Positions 34,652 through 43,570 of a DNA stretch of 64,000 nt are shown piece by piece. A program made the position numbers and the translations under genes. Source of the stretch: Micromonospora citrea (GTDB taxonomy: Bacteria; Actinomycetota; Actinomycetes; Mycobacteriales; Micromonosporaceae); contig NZ_FMHZ01000002.1 of NCBI RefSeq assembly GCF_900090315.1, positions 4,744,501-4,808,500 on the forward strand, in the 5' to 3' direction. Position 1 is the first letter of the stretch, and each line of letters begins with the position of its first letter. Under the pieces are notes generated by a model, which saw only the letters and a list, made by a program, of their open reading frames with translations, was not told the DNA's origin and made no database searches.

Positions 34652-35789
34652 TGCCGGGTCGGTCCTGCGGGCCGGTCCAGTCCAGGCACACCACCACCGC
34701 GTCGTCGACCAGGTCGCCGGCGACGAACGCGCGCAGGTCGCCGATCAGCGAGCGCACCGCGTCCAGCGGCTCCATCGGCCCGGTCCGGCGCAGGAACCGG
34801 TCCAGCGCCGTCTCGCCGTACCGGACGTCCTTCCCGGTGGCGTCGACGACGCCGTCACTGACCACGAAGAGCCGGTCGCCCCGGCACAGCTCGAAGCGCT
34901 GCTCGCGGTAGTCGGTGGCCTCGAACATGCCGAGCGGGAACTGCGCCTCCAGCGGCAGCTCCCGCACCTCACCGTCGCGCAGCAGCACCAGGCGGGGCGA
35001 CCCGGCGTCGACCGCGGTCAGCGTGCCGGAGCGCAGGTCGAGTTCCATCAGCAGCGCGGCGAGGTGCCGGTCGCCGCGGTGCAGGTCGAAGATCGCCTGG
35101 TCGGCGAGGGCCGCCTGGTCGGCGAGCCTGAGGCCGCCGCGGCGGGCGTTGCGCAGCGCGTACGTGCCGAGCGAGGTGAGCATCGAGGCGGCCACCCCCT
35201 CGCCCGTGCCGTTGATGGTGCACAGCCACAGCCGCTGCCCGTCGTCGGACCAGTCGAAGCTGTCGCCGCGCACCGCGTACGCCGGTTCGAGCTGCCCGGC
35301 GAGGCTGAACGACGGCCGGATGCGGCTGCGCCCGGGCAGCATCTCCCACTGCATCTCGGCGGCGAGGGTGAGCCGCCGACTGCGCCGGGCCGTCCGGTAC
35401 ACGTCCGTGCCGGCGGTGACCGCGGCGATCTCGTGTGCCAGTGCGGTGGCGATCTCCGTCAGCTCGCCCAGGGCCGTCGGATCGTCCGGGACCGGGGTCA
35501 CCCGCAGCACCCCCCGGCGTTCCCCGCGCATGGAGACCGGGAGGTAGCCGGCGCCGTCGGACACGATCGGGGTCTGGTGGTCGAAGCAGCGCCAGGCGGG
35601 GTGCCCCGGGCCGGTCACCGGCTCCCCGTCGGCGAGGGGCAGCAGGGCCGACAGCCGGTAGTCGACCTGGAGCAGTTCCACCCGCTCGACGCGGTGGGTC
35701 TCGGCCAGGACGTCGGCGATCCGGTCCAGCAGGAGATCGGCGGGCGCCTCGGTGAGGGCGCGCCGTGCCCGATTGACCGGTTCGCTCAT
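34629..35789 (-). CDS. SpoIIE/PP2C-type phosphatase with altered metal motif
   Basis: 386 residues: an N-terminal ~125-residue GAF-like sensor region (ADLLLDRIADVLAETHRVERVEL), a helical connector (residues 132-150), then a SpoIIE domain (about 155-375). VRGDSFDW (173-180), VVSDGVVDAT and LVDDAVVVCLD keep three metal/catalytic Asp positions, but the usual GDVxGHG motif reads TINGTGEG with Asn193 in place of the metal Asp. It may therefore be weak, or work on one metal. Target would be an anti-sigma antagonist. ATG at 35789 after AAGGAG; divergent from the MarR gene. Confidence 0.82.
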   Translation of the reverse strand: MSEPVNRARRALTEAPADLLLDRIADVLAETHRVERVELLQVDYRLSALLPLADGEPVTGPGHPAWRCFDHQTPIVSDGAGYLPVSMRGERRGVLRVTPVPDDPTALGELTEIATALAHEIAAVTAGTDVYRTARRSRRLTLAAEMQWEMLPGRSRIRPSFSLAGQLEPAYAVRGDSFDWSDDGQRLWLCTINGTGEGVAASMLTSLGTYALRNARRGGLRLADQAALADQAIFDLHRGDRHLAALLMELDLRSGTLTAVDAGSPRLVLLRDGEVRELPLEAQFPLGMFEATDYREQRFELCRGDRLFVVSDGVVDATGKDVRYGETALDRFLRRTGPMEPLDAVRSLIGDLRAFVAGDLVDDAVVVCLDWTGPQDRPGISTPRGC

Positions 35790-35846
35790 CGTCGCTCCTT
35801 GGTCGCGAGCCCGCAGCAGTGGTTTCGGAGTAGTCTCGGGCGCACC

Positions 35847-36419
35847 ATGGCGGAAGTGCACGGTCCCCCGGGGCCAGATACGAGTATGGCGGTCGAGCTC
35901 GACGAGGCGGCCGGTGCCCTGCTGACCGTGTGGGAGGCGGCGCGGGAGCGGACGACCAGCCGCGTCTCCGGCGCCCAGCTTCGCGCGGTCATGCTCGTCG
36001 AGCAGCACGACGGGATCAACCTGCGCCGCCTGGCCACCGGCCTCGACATGCTGCTCTCCTCCGCCAGCCGGCTCTGCGACCGGCTGGTCGCCGCGGGCAT
36101 GTTGGAACGCGAGCCGGGCCGGCTCGACCGGCGGGAGATCTCGCTGCACCTCACCCCGGAGGCACACCGGCTCCTCGCCGAGCTGCGTGACGACCGGCGC
36201 CAGCAGCTCTCGGCGATCCTCGCCGACATGACCGCCGAGGGGCGGCAGGCCCTGCTGCGGGGGATGCGGGAGTTCGACGAGGCGGCGCGCCGCCGGAACG
36301 CGTCCGTCGAGTCCGTCGAGCCGGCCGGCCCCTGGTCCGGCGGGCGGGCGGAGCACCCGGTCGGGCCACCCCGGCAGGAGTGGCAGGCGGACGAGCCCCG
36401 GGTGGCCAGGACGGCCTGA
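35847..36419 (+). CDS. MarR family transcriptional regulator
   Basis: 190-residue winged-helix regulator: helix-turn-helix around residues 50-90 (GINLRRLATGLDMLLSSASRLCDRLVAAGMLERE), wing LDRREISLHLTPEAHRLL, and dimer helices at both ends; the last 40 residues are a Pro/Arg-rich extension. ATG at 35847 lacks a strong ribosome site; ATG 35886 is an alternative. Its start is 58 bp from that of the divergent phosphatase, so both probably share an operator. A ligand is not predictable. Confidence 0.82.
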   Translation: MAEVHGPPGPDTSMAVELDEAAGALLTVWEAARERTTSRVSGAQLRAVMLVEQHDGINLRRLATGLDMLLSSASRLCDRLVAAGMLEREPGRLDRREISLHLTPEAHRLLAELRDDRRQQLSAILADMTAEGRQALLRGMREFDEAARRRNASVESVEPAGPWSGGRAEHPVGPPRQEWQADEPRVARTA

Positions 36420-36526
36420 CCCGCCGGTCGGCCCGCGCCCGCCGCCGCGACCTGCCCCTCCGAGGTGGCCCGCCCTCCCGGCGTGGCCCGCCCTCCCGGC
36501 GTGGTCCGGTCTGTCGGCGTGGTCCC

Positions 36527-36589
36527 GTCCGCCGTCCGCCGTCCGCCGTCCGCCGTCCGCCGTCCGCCGTCCGCCGTCCGCCGTCCGCC
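36527..36589. repeat. Nine perfect 7-bp repeats (GTCCGCC)
   Basis: Nine uninterrupted copies of GTCCGCC directly beside the stop codon of the minus-strand phosphatase gene (in its 3' untranslated region), preceded by imperfect CTCCCGGCGTGGCCCGC repeats (about 36474-36510). A likely length-variable locus. Neither neighbouring frame is interrupted by it. Confidence 0.9.
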
Positions 36590-36590
36590 G

Positions 36591-38303
36591 TCAGGCGGTG
36601 GGTGCCGCGGCGACCGCGAGCATCGCGACATCGTCCTGGCTCTGCCCGTCCAACCACTCGTCGACGAGGTGCAGGAGGCGGTCGACCAGCGCCGTGGGGG
36701 GCAGCCCGGCCGCCGAGGCCAGCGCGGCGCGCAGCCGCTCCTCGCCGAACATCTCGCCGTCGCGGCGGCCGCCGCGCGCCTCGGTCACCCCGTTGGTGTA
36801 CGCGAGCAGCAGCTCGCCGGGGGCGAGCCGGACCTCGGCCCGGGCGAACCGGGCGGCGGCCAGCGCGCCCACCGGCATCCCGCCGACCGCGACCGGGGCG
36901 ACCGTGCCGTCGGCGCGTACGACCAGCGGGGACGGGTGGCCGCCGCCGGCGATCCGGACCGTCAGCCCGCCGCGGGCGGCGCCGCAGAGCGTGCCGAGCA
37001 GCAGGGTGGTGAACTGGCTGCGCCGGGCCGCCTCCGGCGCGTCGAGCAGCGCGCGGTTGAGCAGCTCCATCAACTCCAGCGGCCGCTGCTCGACCAGCCG
37101 CAGGGTCTGCAGGGACTGCCGGACCCGCCCGGTCAGGACGGCCGCCCCGACGCCCTTGCCGCACACGTCGCCGAGGGCGAACAGCGCTCCGCCGCTGATC
37201 CGGAACACGTCGTAGAAGTCGCCGCCGATGCGCAGCCGGTCGCCGGCCGCCCGGTATCCGCCGGCGAGGGTGGCGCCGGGCACGGCCGGCAGCTCGGGCG
37301 GGAGCAGGCTGTTCTGCAACACCCGGGCGAGGTGGACCTGCTCGCCGTAGAGCTCGGCCGCGCCGAGGGCGGCCCCGGCCCGGTTGGCGAACTCCCGGGC
37401 CAGCTCGACGTCGCGCCGGTCGAAGTCGGGGCGCCCGGCGCGGCGGGCCAGGACCAGGGCGCCGGCGGGTCGGCCGGGTGCGCGCATCGGGCTGACCAGC
37501 ACCGCGGCGGGGCGGCCGAAGTCGGGCGGCAGCACGGCGGCCAGCTCGCCGGGCTCCGGGGTGGGCCAGGGGCCCGGCTCGGTGGCGTGACCGCGGAGCG
37601 CCTCGGCGAGGCCGGGCAGCGCGCCGGTCAGCGACCACGGGGCGAGCCCGGTCGACGGCGCGGGGTCGCCCTCGGCGTACCGGACCCAGTGCGGCAGGTT
37701 CTCGGCGGGCGAGGGCGGCAGGTGGACCACCACGGCCAGGTCGGCGAGGTAGGGGACGGGGAGCGTCGCCGCCGCCCGTACCGTCTGGTCGCGGTGCAGG
37801 GACAGCCCGAGGCGGCTGCCCGCCTGGGCGAGGAACGCCGTCCGGGAGCGCTCGGTGCGCAGTGCCTCGGCGCGCGCGTGCTCCTCGGTGACGTCCCGCA
37901 CGTACCAGGCGTGCCGCCCGGCGCCCAGGTCCTGCCGGACGCCGCGCAGCCGGCGGCCCCGGTGCTCGGCCTCGAAGGAGTCCGCGCCGCCCCGGGCCGC
38001 GTGGGCGAACGCCGCCACGGCGCACGTCGACAGCTCCGCGCCGGCCACGACCTCGGGGAGGAGCCGGGCCGCGACCGCGTTGACCAGCGCCACCCGTCCC
38101 GCCCCGTCGGTCGTCACGACCGCCTCGGTGAGCCCGTCGAGCAGCTCGCGGGCGAGCCGGGGGTCGGTCGGCAGGAGGTTGCCGGCGGAGTGCCGGGCGG
38201 GGGAGTGGGCGGGGCCCTCGGGGGCGCCGTCGCGAGGGGTGGTGGTCACCGTCGCTCGCCGGGCGCCCCGGTCCGTCGACCTGTGCGCATGCTGGTCGTG
38301 CAC
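36591..38303 (-). CDS. PAS-GAF-SpoIIE serine phosphatase (RsbU-like)
   Basis: 570 residues. A PAS domain (about 50-150, LLDGLTEAVVTTDGAGRVALVNAVAARLL), a GAF domain (about 160-320), and a SpoIIE PP2C phosphatase (about 335-568) with the full metal set: IGGDFYDVF, ALGDVCGKGVGAAVL and DDVAMLAV at the end. Such proteins dephosphorylate anti-anti-sigma factors in partner switching. The start is uncertain: GTG 38303 gives the longest form; GTG 38249 (MTTTPRDG) is equally possible. Unlike the neighbouring phosphatase its catalytic motifs are intact. Confidence 0.88.
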   Translation of the reverse strand: MHDQHAHRSTDRGARRATVTTTPRDGAPEGPAHSPARHSAGNLLPTDPRLARELLDGLTEAVVTTDGAGRVALVNAVAARLLPEVVAGAELSTCAVAAFAHAARGGADSFEAEHRGRRLRGVRQDLGAGRHAWYVRDVTEEHARAEALRTERSRTAFLAQAGSRLGLSLHRDQTVRAAATLPVPYLADLAVVVHLPPSPAENLPHWVRYAEGDPAPSTGLAPWSLTGALPGLAEALRGHATEPGPWPTPEPGELAAVLPPDFGRPAAVLVSPMRAPGRPAGALVLARRAGRPDFDRRDVELAREFANRAGAALGAAELYGEQVHLARVLQNSLLPPELPAVPGATLAGGYRAAGDRLRIGGDFYDVFRISGGALFALGDVCGKGVGAAVLTGRVRQSLQTLRLVEQRPLELMELLNRALLDAPEAARRSQFTTLLLGTLCGAARGGLTVRIAGGGHPSPLVVRADGTVAPVAVGGMPVGALAAARFARAEVRLAPGELLLAYTNGVTEARGGRRDGEMFGEERLRAALASAAGLPPTALVDRLLHLVDEWLDGQSQDDVAMLAVAAAPTA

Positions 38304-38378
38304 TCCTCGCGTGGGGGGTCGTTGCCTCGGGGCAAGCGTACCGAGGCGGTCGCCGCCCGCCCATCGGAGAAGCCGGGA

Positions 38379-39617
38379 TCAGGGCCGACGGCCCAGCCAG
38401 CCGGCCGGCCGGGCGAGGATCCGGCCTACCACGGAACCGGCGCCGCCGACGGCCGCGGCGGCGCCGCCGAGCGCCGCGGGACGCACGGTGACCGGCGACC
38501 AGGCCGCGGTGAGCACCCGACGCGAGACCTCGGCGAGCACCGGCGGGCGGAGCCAGGGCGTCAGCGGGGCGTAGCCGCCGCCGAGCACCACGGTGTCGAG
38601 GTCCAGCAGGTTCACCACGCCCGCGACCGCGATGCCGAGCGCGGTCCCGGCGTCGGCCAGGGCGCGCGACGCGGCCGGGTCGTCGGCCGCGGCCAGCTCG
38701 GCGAGGCGGGTCGTCGCGGTGTCCGCCGGGAGGTCCGCGCCGGCCAGGCCGGCCGCCGCGAGGATCGCCTCCTGCCCGGCGTACGTCTCCAGGCAGCCCT
38801 GCCCGCCGCACCGGCACGGCCGCCCCTCGGGGCGGACCGGGACGTGGCCGATCTCGCCGCTCCAGCCGCGGGCGCCGCGGAACAGGGACCCGTCCAGGAC
38901 GATGCCGGCGCCGATGCCGACCTCGCCGGAGATGTGCAGGAAGCTGGCGGGAACGCCCGGCCCGGCGTGCAGCTCGCCCAGCGCGGCGAGGTTGGCCTCG
39001 TTGTCGACGACCAGCGGTGGGACGCCGTCGACGCGCGCGGTCAGCGGTGGCTGCCCGGCGAGGAGCGCGGGGACGGGCACGTCGCGCCAGCCGAGGTTCG
39101 GCGCGAGGCGGACCAGCCCGGCGTCGTCGACCAGCCCGGGCACCGCGAGGGCCGCGCCGACCAGGGTGAGCCCCTGGCGGGCGGCGTCGGCGCGGGCGCG
39201 TGCGGCGAGGCCCGCGAGCCGGGCGAGCGCCTCGGCGGGGGAGACCGGCCGCAGGTCGGCGCGGTGCACGGTGTGGTGGCGGACCCGGCCGGTGAGGTCG
39301 ACCACGCAGGCGGCCAGGTAGTCGACGTTGACCTCCAGCCCGAGCCCGGCCGGGCCGTCGGCGGCGAGCACCAGGCCCCGGGACGGCCTGCCGGCGCCGG
39401 TGCGTGGCGTGGGCTCCGCCTCGCGGACCAGCCGGCCGGCCAGCAGGTCCTCCACCACGGCCGAGACGGTGGCCCGGGTCAGGCCGGTCCCGGCGGCCAG
39501 CTCGGCCCGGGAGGGCGGGCGGTCGGCGGCGGCGATCCGGCCGAGCACCACGGCGAGGTTCCACTCGCGCAGGCTGCCCTGCCGGACCGCACCGGGCGGG
39601 GCGTCGGGACGGGTCAC
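38379..39617 (-). CDS. xylR: ROK family repressor of xylose genes
   Basis: 412-residue ROK protein: N-terminal winged helix ([30 protein letters not shown]), then the sugar-kinase-like ROK fold with [30 protein letters not shown] and the zinc motif [14 protein letters not shown]. With the DNA-binding domain attached it is a repressor, not a kinase. It is divergent from xylA, 78 bp away, and almost surely represses xylAB until xylose binds. GTG 39617 (VTRPDAPP) is chosen; an in-frame ATG at 39653 would overlap the xylA promoter. Confidence 0.88.
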   Translation of the reverse strand: MTRPDAPPGAVRQGSLREWNLAVVLGRIAAADRPPSRAELAAGTGLTRATVSAVVEDLLAGRLVREAEPTPRTGAGRPSRGLVLAADGPAGLGLEVNVDYLAACVVDLTGRVRHHTVHRADLRPVSPAEALARLAGLAARARADAARQGLTLVGAALAVPGLVDDAGLVRLAPNLGWRDVPVPALLAGQPPLTARVDGVPPLVVDNEANLAALGELHAGPGVPASFLHISGEVGIGAGIVLDGSLFRGARGWSGEIGHVPVRPEGRPCRCGGQGCLETYAGQEAILAAAGLAGADLPADTATTRLAELAAADDPAASRALADAGTALGIAVAGVVNLLDLDTVVLGGGYAPLTPWLRPPVLAEVSRRVLTAAWSPVTVRPAALGGAAAAVGGAGSVVGRILARPAGWLGRRP

Positions 39618-39620
39618 CCC

Positions 39621-39649
39621 TTGACACTGCCACAGGCCCGTCAAATAAT
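39621..39649 (+). promoter_or_regulatory. xylA promoter
   Basis: TTGACA (39621-39626), a 17-bp spacer and AATAAT (39644-39649): a near-consensus sigma-70-type promoter 45 nt before the xylA start, unusual in this GC-rich DNA. Confidence 0.8.
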
Positions 39650-39667
39650 TCAACCACTGAACAAATA
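39644..39667. promoter_or_regulatory. Candidate XylR operator
   Basis: The AT-rich segment AATAATTCAACCACTGAACA contains TTCA-N5-TGAA and covers the -10 and the transcription start of xylA, a position fit for repression. The half-sites are short, so the exact boundaries are a guess. Confidence 0.5.
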
Positions 39668-39694
39668 GCGGACGACACCCCCGGAGGAACCGCC

Positions 39695-40882
39695 ATGGCG
39701 CCCCGTCCCACCCCCGCCGACAAGTTCTCCTTCGGCCTCTGGACGGTGGGCTGGCCGGGCCGCGACCCGTTCGGCGACGCCACCCGGCCCGCGCTGGACC
39801 CGGTCGAGACGGCGCACCGGCTCGCCGGCCTCGGGGCGTACGGGATCACGCTGCACGACGACGACCTGGTGCCCTTCGGCGCGGACGCCGCCACCCGCGA
39901 CCGGCACGTGGCCCGGTTCCGCAAGGCCCTCGACGAGACCGGCCTGGTCGTGCCCATGGTGACCACCAACCTCTTCAACCACCCCGTCTTCAAGGACGGC
40001 GGCTTCACCAGCAACGACCGGGGCGTCCGGCGCTACGCGCTGCGCAAGGTGCTGCGCAACGTCGACCTCGCCGCAGAACTGGGCGCCCGCACCTTCGTCA
40101 TGTGGGGCGGCCGGGAGGGCGCCGAGTACGACGTCGCCAAGGACGTCCGTGCCGCGCTGGACCGCTACCGGGAGGCCGTCGACCTGCTCTGCCAGTACGT
40201 GGTCGATCGCGGCTACGACCTGCGCTTCGCCCTCGAACCCAAGCCGAACGAGCCGCGCGGCGACATCCTCCTGCCGACGATCGGGCACGCCCTGGCCTTC
40301 ATCTCCACCCTGGCCCATCCCGACCTGGTGGGGCTCAACCCCGAGGTGGGCCACGAGCAGATGGCGGGGCTCAACTTCGCCCACGGCATCGCCCAGGCGC
40401 TCTGGCAGGGCAAGCTGTTCCACATCGACCTCAACGGCCAGCGCGGCGTCAAGTACGACCAGGACCTGGTCTTCGGCCACGGCGACCTGCTCAACGCGTT
40501 CGCCCTGGTCGACCTGCTGGAGCACGGCGGCCCCGGCGGCGCGCCCGCCTACGACGGCACCCGCCACTTCGACTACAAGCCCTCGCGCACCGAGGACATG
40601 GCCGGCGTCTGGGCGTCGGCGGAGGCGAACATGCGCACCTATCTGCTGCTCAGGGAGCGGGCGGCGGCCTTCCGGGCCGACCCGGAGGTCGCCGAGGCGC
40701 TGGCCGCCGCGCAGGTCGCCGAGCTGGGCACCCCGACGCTCGCCCCCGGCGAGACCTACGCCGACCTGCTCGCCGACCGGTCCGCGTTCGAGGAGTTCGA
40801 CGTCGACGGGGCCGCCGCGAAGGGCTTCGGCTTCGTCCGGCTCAACCAGCTCGCCGTCGAGCACCTGCTCGGCGCCCGCTGA
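39695..40882 (+). CDS. xylA: Xylose isomerase
   Basis: 395-residue cytoplasmic isomerase converting D-xylose to D-xylulose (class I, actinobacterial length). The barrel has [10 protein letters not shown] with the catalytic His, [23 protein letters not shown] with metal-binding Glu, [11 protein letters not shown], and the second metal site [19 protein letters not shown]; the motif [10 protein letters not shown] follows. ATG at 39695 follows GGAGG. First gene of xylAB; xylB starts 11 bp past the stop. Confidence 0.97.
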   Translation: MAPRPTPADKFSFGLWTVGWPGRDPFGDATRPALDPVETAHRLAGLGAYGITLHDDDLVPFGADAATRDRHVARFRKALDETGLVVPMVTTNLFNHPVFKDGGFTSNDRGVRRYALRKVLRNVDLAAELGARTFVMWGGREGAEYDVAKDVRAALDRYREAVDLLCQYVVDRGYDLRFALEPKPNEPRGDILLPTIGHALAFISTLAHPDLVGLNPEVGHEQMAGLNFAHGIAQALWQGKLFHIDLNGQRGVKYDQDLVFGHGDLLNAFALVDLLEHGGPGGAPAYDGTRHFDYKPSRTEDMAGVWASAEANMRTYLLLRERAAAFRADPEVAEALAAAQVAELGTPTLAPGETYADLLADRSAFEEFDVDGAAAKGFGFVRLNQLAVEHLLGAR

Positions 40883-40893
40883 GGCGGCCGGCC

Positions 40894-42363
40894 GTGCCGC
40901 TCGTCGCGGGGGTCGACTCCTCCACCCAGTCGTGCAAGGTCGTCGTGCGGGACGCGGAGACCGGCGCCCTGCTCCGGCAGGGCCGGGCGCCGCACCCCGA
41001 CGGCACCGAGGTCGACCCGTCGGCGTGGTGGTCCGCGCTGGCCGGGGCGGTCGACGCCGCCGGCGGGCTGGCCGACGTCGCGGCGGTCTCCGTCGCCGGC
41101 CAGCAGCACGGCATGGTCTGCCTCGACGAGAGCGGCGCCGTCGTCCGGCCCGCGCTGCTGTGGAACGACACCCGCTCCGCCGGGGCCGCCGCCGAGCTGG
41201 TCGAGGAGGCCGGCGGCGGGGCGGCCGGCCGCCGGTTCTGGGCGGACGCGGTGGGCAGCGTGCCGGTGGCCAGCTTCACCGTCACCAAGCTGCGCTGGCT
41301 GGCCCGGCACGAGCCGGAACACGCCGCCCGGGTGGCGGCGGTCTGCCTGCCGCACGACTGGCTGACCTGGCGGCTGGCCGGCGCGCCGGGCCTGGCCGCG
41401 CTGCGCAGCGACCGGGGCGACGCCAGCGGCACCGGCTACTGGTCGCCGGCCACCGGCGACTACCGGCTCGACCTGCTGGAGCGGGCCCTCGGTCGGGTGC
41501 CGCACGTGCCGGCCGTGCTCGGCCCGGCGGACCCGGCCGGCGCGGTGCGCCCCGACGCCTTCCGCGCCCCCGGCGGCCGGCTGCCGGACGGGGCCCTGCT
41601 CGGCCCCGGCACCGGCGACAACGCCGCCGCCGCGCTCGGCGTCGGCGCGCGTGCGGGCGACGTGATCGTCTCGATCGGCACCTCCGGCACCGTGTTCAGC
41701 GTCGCCGACGCCCCCGCCGCCGACCCCACCGGCGCCGTCGCCGGCTTCGCCGACGCCACCGGCCGTTTCCTGCCGCTGGTCTGCACGCTCAACGCCGCGC
41801 GGGTGCTCGACGCCGCCGCGGCGATGCTCCGGGTCGGCCTCGACGAGCTGGCGGAGCTGGCACTCTCCGCCCCGACCGGCGCGGACGGGCTGGTCGTGGT
41901 GCCCTACCTGGAAGGCGAGCGGACCCCCGACCGCCCCCTCGCGACGGGCGCCGTGCACGGGCTCACCCTGCGCACCTCGACCCCGGCGCACCTGGCCCGG
42001 GCCGCCGTCGAGGGGCTGCTCTGCGCCCTCGCCGACGGGCTCGACGCGCTCACCGCCCAGGGCGCCACCGCGCGCCGGGTGATCCTGGTCGGCGGGGGAG
42101 CCCGTTCGGCGGCCGTGCGCCGGATCGCGCCCGAGGTGCTGGGGATGCCGGTGGTCGTTCCGCCGCCGGGGGAGTACGTCGCCGACGGCGCAGCCCGCCA
42201 GGCCGCCTGGGTCGCGCTGGGCGGCGCGGCGCCCCCCACGTGGTCGGTCCGGGGCACCGAGGAGTACGCCGCCGCGCCCGTCCCCGCCGTCCGCGAGCGG
42301 TACGCCGCCGCCCGGGAGCACTTCCTCGACCGGCTCGACCGCGCCCCCGCCGACGACGGGTAA
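40894..42363 (+). CDS. xylB: Xylulokinase
   Basis: 489-residue FGGY kinase that phosphorylates D-xylulose to xylulose 5-phosphate. [15 protein letters not shown] begins the N-domain; [27 protein letters not shown] and [14 protein letters not shown] carry substrate and catalytic residues; [12 protein letters not shown] and [16 protein letters not shown] form the ATP site. Start GTG 40894 with GAGG upstream. It completes the pathway begun by XylA; no xylose transporter is in the window. Confidence 0.95.
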   Translation: MPLVAGVDSSTQSCKVVVRDAETGALLRQGRAPHPDGTEVDPSAWWSALAGAVDAAGGLADVAAVSVAGQQHGMVCLDESGAVVRPALLWNDTRSAGAAAELVEEAGGGAAGRRFWADAVGSVPVASFTVTKLRWLARHEPEHAARVAAVCLPHDWLTWRLAGAPGLAALRSDRGDASGTGYWSPATGDYRLDLLERALGRVPHVPAVLGPADPAGAVRPDAFRAPGGRLPDGALLGPGTGDNAAAALGVGARAGDVIVSIGTSGTVFSVADAPAADPTGAVAGFADATGRFLPLVCTLNAARVLDAAAAMLRVGLDELAELALSAPTGADGLVVVPYLEGERTPDRPLATGAVHGLTLRTSTPAHLARAAVEGLLCALADGLDALTAQGATARRVILVGGGARSAAVRRIAPEVLGMPVVVPPPGEYVADGAARQAAWVALGGAAPPTWSVRGTEEYAAAPVPAVRERYAAAREHFLDRLDRAPADDG

Positions 42364-42403
42364 ACGACTGTACGGGCGGCCCCCGGCTCGCGATCATCGA
42401 CGG

Positions 42404-43507
42404 ATGCGAACCACCCCCGACGCGGACGAGGCGCCCGGCGCCGGCATCCCCTCGATGCTCCAGTACGACGACGCGGACACCCCCTGCGACGTCATCGACG
42501 CGCTGGTCCTGGCGGACTTCGTCACCGGACGGCATCCCTGGTCGCACACGGTCCGGCTCTCCCGGGTGCGCCCCGACGCGCCGCTGACCGCCCCCGACGG
42601 GCGGCTGCTGCGTACGGCTGTGGAGAACCGGCAACGGTCCCGCCTGCTGGCCGGTGACGGCTGGACGGCCCGGGTGGTGACCTGGAAGGGGCGGGGCGCC
42701 GAGGTGACGGTCACGGCGGTGACCGAGGAGATCGGTCAGGCGGCGATCGACCGGATCGTCGACGGCGCCGCCGAACCGGAGGACCCGGGCGCCGGCCGGA
42801 TCGGCTTCTGGCACCAGAATCCGCGCCGGGGCAGCCAGCGGGACGTGCGGGCCATCGCCGCGCCGGAGTGGGCGCAGATCCGGGCCAACTACGCCGCCGC
42901 GGCGCGTACCGCCCTCGACGGGCTGATGGCGACCGCCCCGGAGCACCTCGCCGGCCGGCTGGTGCTGCTGCACGGGGCGCCGGGCACGGGGAAGACCACG
43001 GCGCTGCGCGCTCTCGCCCGCTCCTGGCGCGACTGGTGCCAGGTCGACGCCGTGCTCGACCCGGACGTGCTCTTCGCGGACCCGGCGTACCTGTCCGAAG
43101 TGGCGGTCGGTGACGAGGACGGCGAGCACGGCACGGGTCGCCGGTGGCGGCTGCTCATCCTGGAGGACTGCGACGAGCTGATCCGGGGCGAGGCGAAGCA
43201 GGCCGCCGGCCAGGCGCTGTCCCGGCTGCTCAACCTCACCGACGGGCTGCTCGGGCAGGGACGAGAGGTGCTCGTCGCGATCACCACGAACGAGGACCTG
43301 TCCCGGCTGCACCCGGCGGTGGTCCGCCCGGGGCGCTGCCTGGCCCGGATCGAGGTCGGCCCGCTGTCGTACGCGGAGGCGACCGGTTGGCTCGGCACGT
43401 CGGCGGGGGTGCCGCCGCAGGGCGCCACGCTCGCCGAGCTGTACGCGCTGCGGGCGGGCACGCCGGCCACGCCGGCCGCCCCGCCCACGATCGGCGGCTA
43501 TCTCTGA
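42404..43507 (+). CDS. AAA ATPase with N-terminal DUF5925-type domain
   Basis: 367 residues. The N-terminal ~170 residues match the actinobacterial DUF5925 type (VIDALVLADFVTGRHPW); the AAA module follows with Walker A GAPGTGKTT near residues 191-199, Walker B LLILEDCDEL, sensor-1 ITTNEDL and the Arg-finger region VVRPGRCLARIE. A single AAA ring subunit with no protease or helicase domain attached; a remodelling role is the family expectation, and the partner is unknown. ATG at 42404. Confidence 0.85.
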   Translation: MRTTPDADEAPGAGIPSMLQYDDADTPCDVIDALVLADFVTGRHPWSHTVRLSRVRPDAPLTAPDGRLLRTAVENRQRSRLLAGDGWTARVVTWKGRGAEVTVTAVTEEIGQAAIDRIVDGAAEPEDPGAGRIGFWHQNPRRGSQRDVRAIAAPEWAQIRANYAAAARTALDGLMATAPEHLAGRLVLLHGAPGTGKTTALRALARSWRDWCQVDAVLDPDVLFADPAYLSEVAVGDEDGEHGTGRRWRLLILEDCDELIRGEAKQAAGQALSRLLNLTDGLLGQGREVLVAITTNEDLSRLHPAVVRPGRCLARIEVGPLSYAEATGWLGTSAGVPPQGATLAELYALRAGTPATPAAPPTIGGYL

Positions 43508-43570
43508 ACCGCCCGACGCGCCCCGCGCGCCGTCACCCGCTCGTGACCTGACCCTGGTTGGCTGCCGCAC

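Noticed and set aside
36527..36589. CRISPR array
   Set aside because: Units are 7-bp direct repeats without spacers and there are no cas genes.
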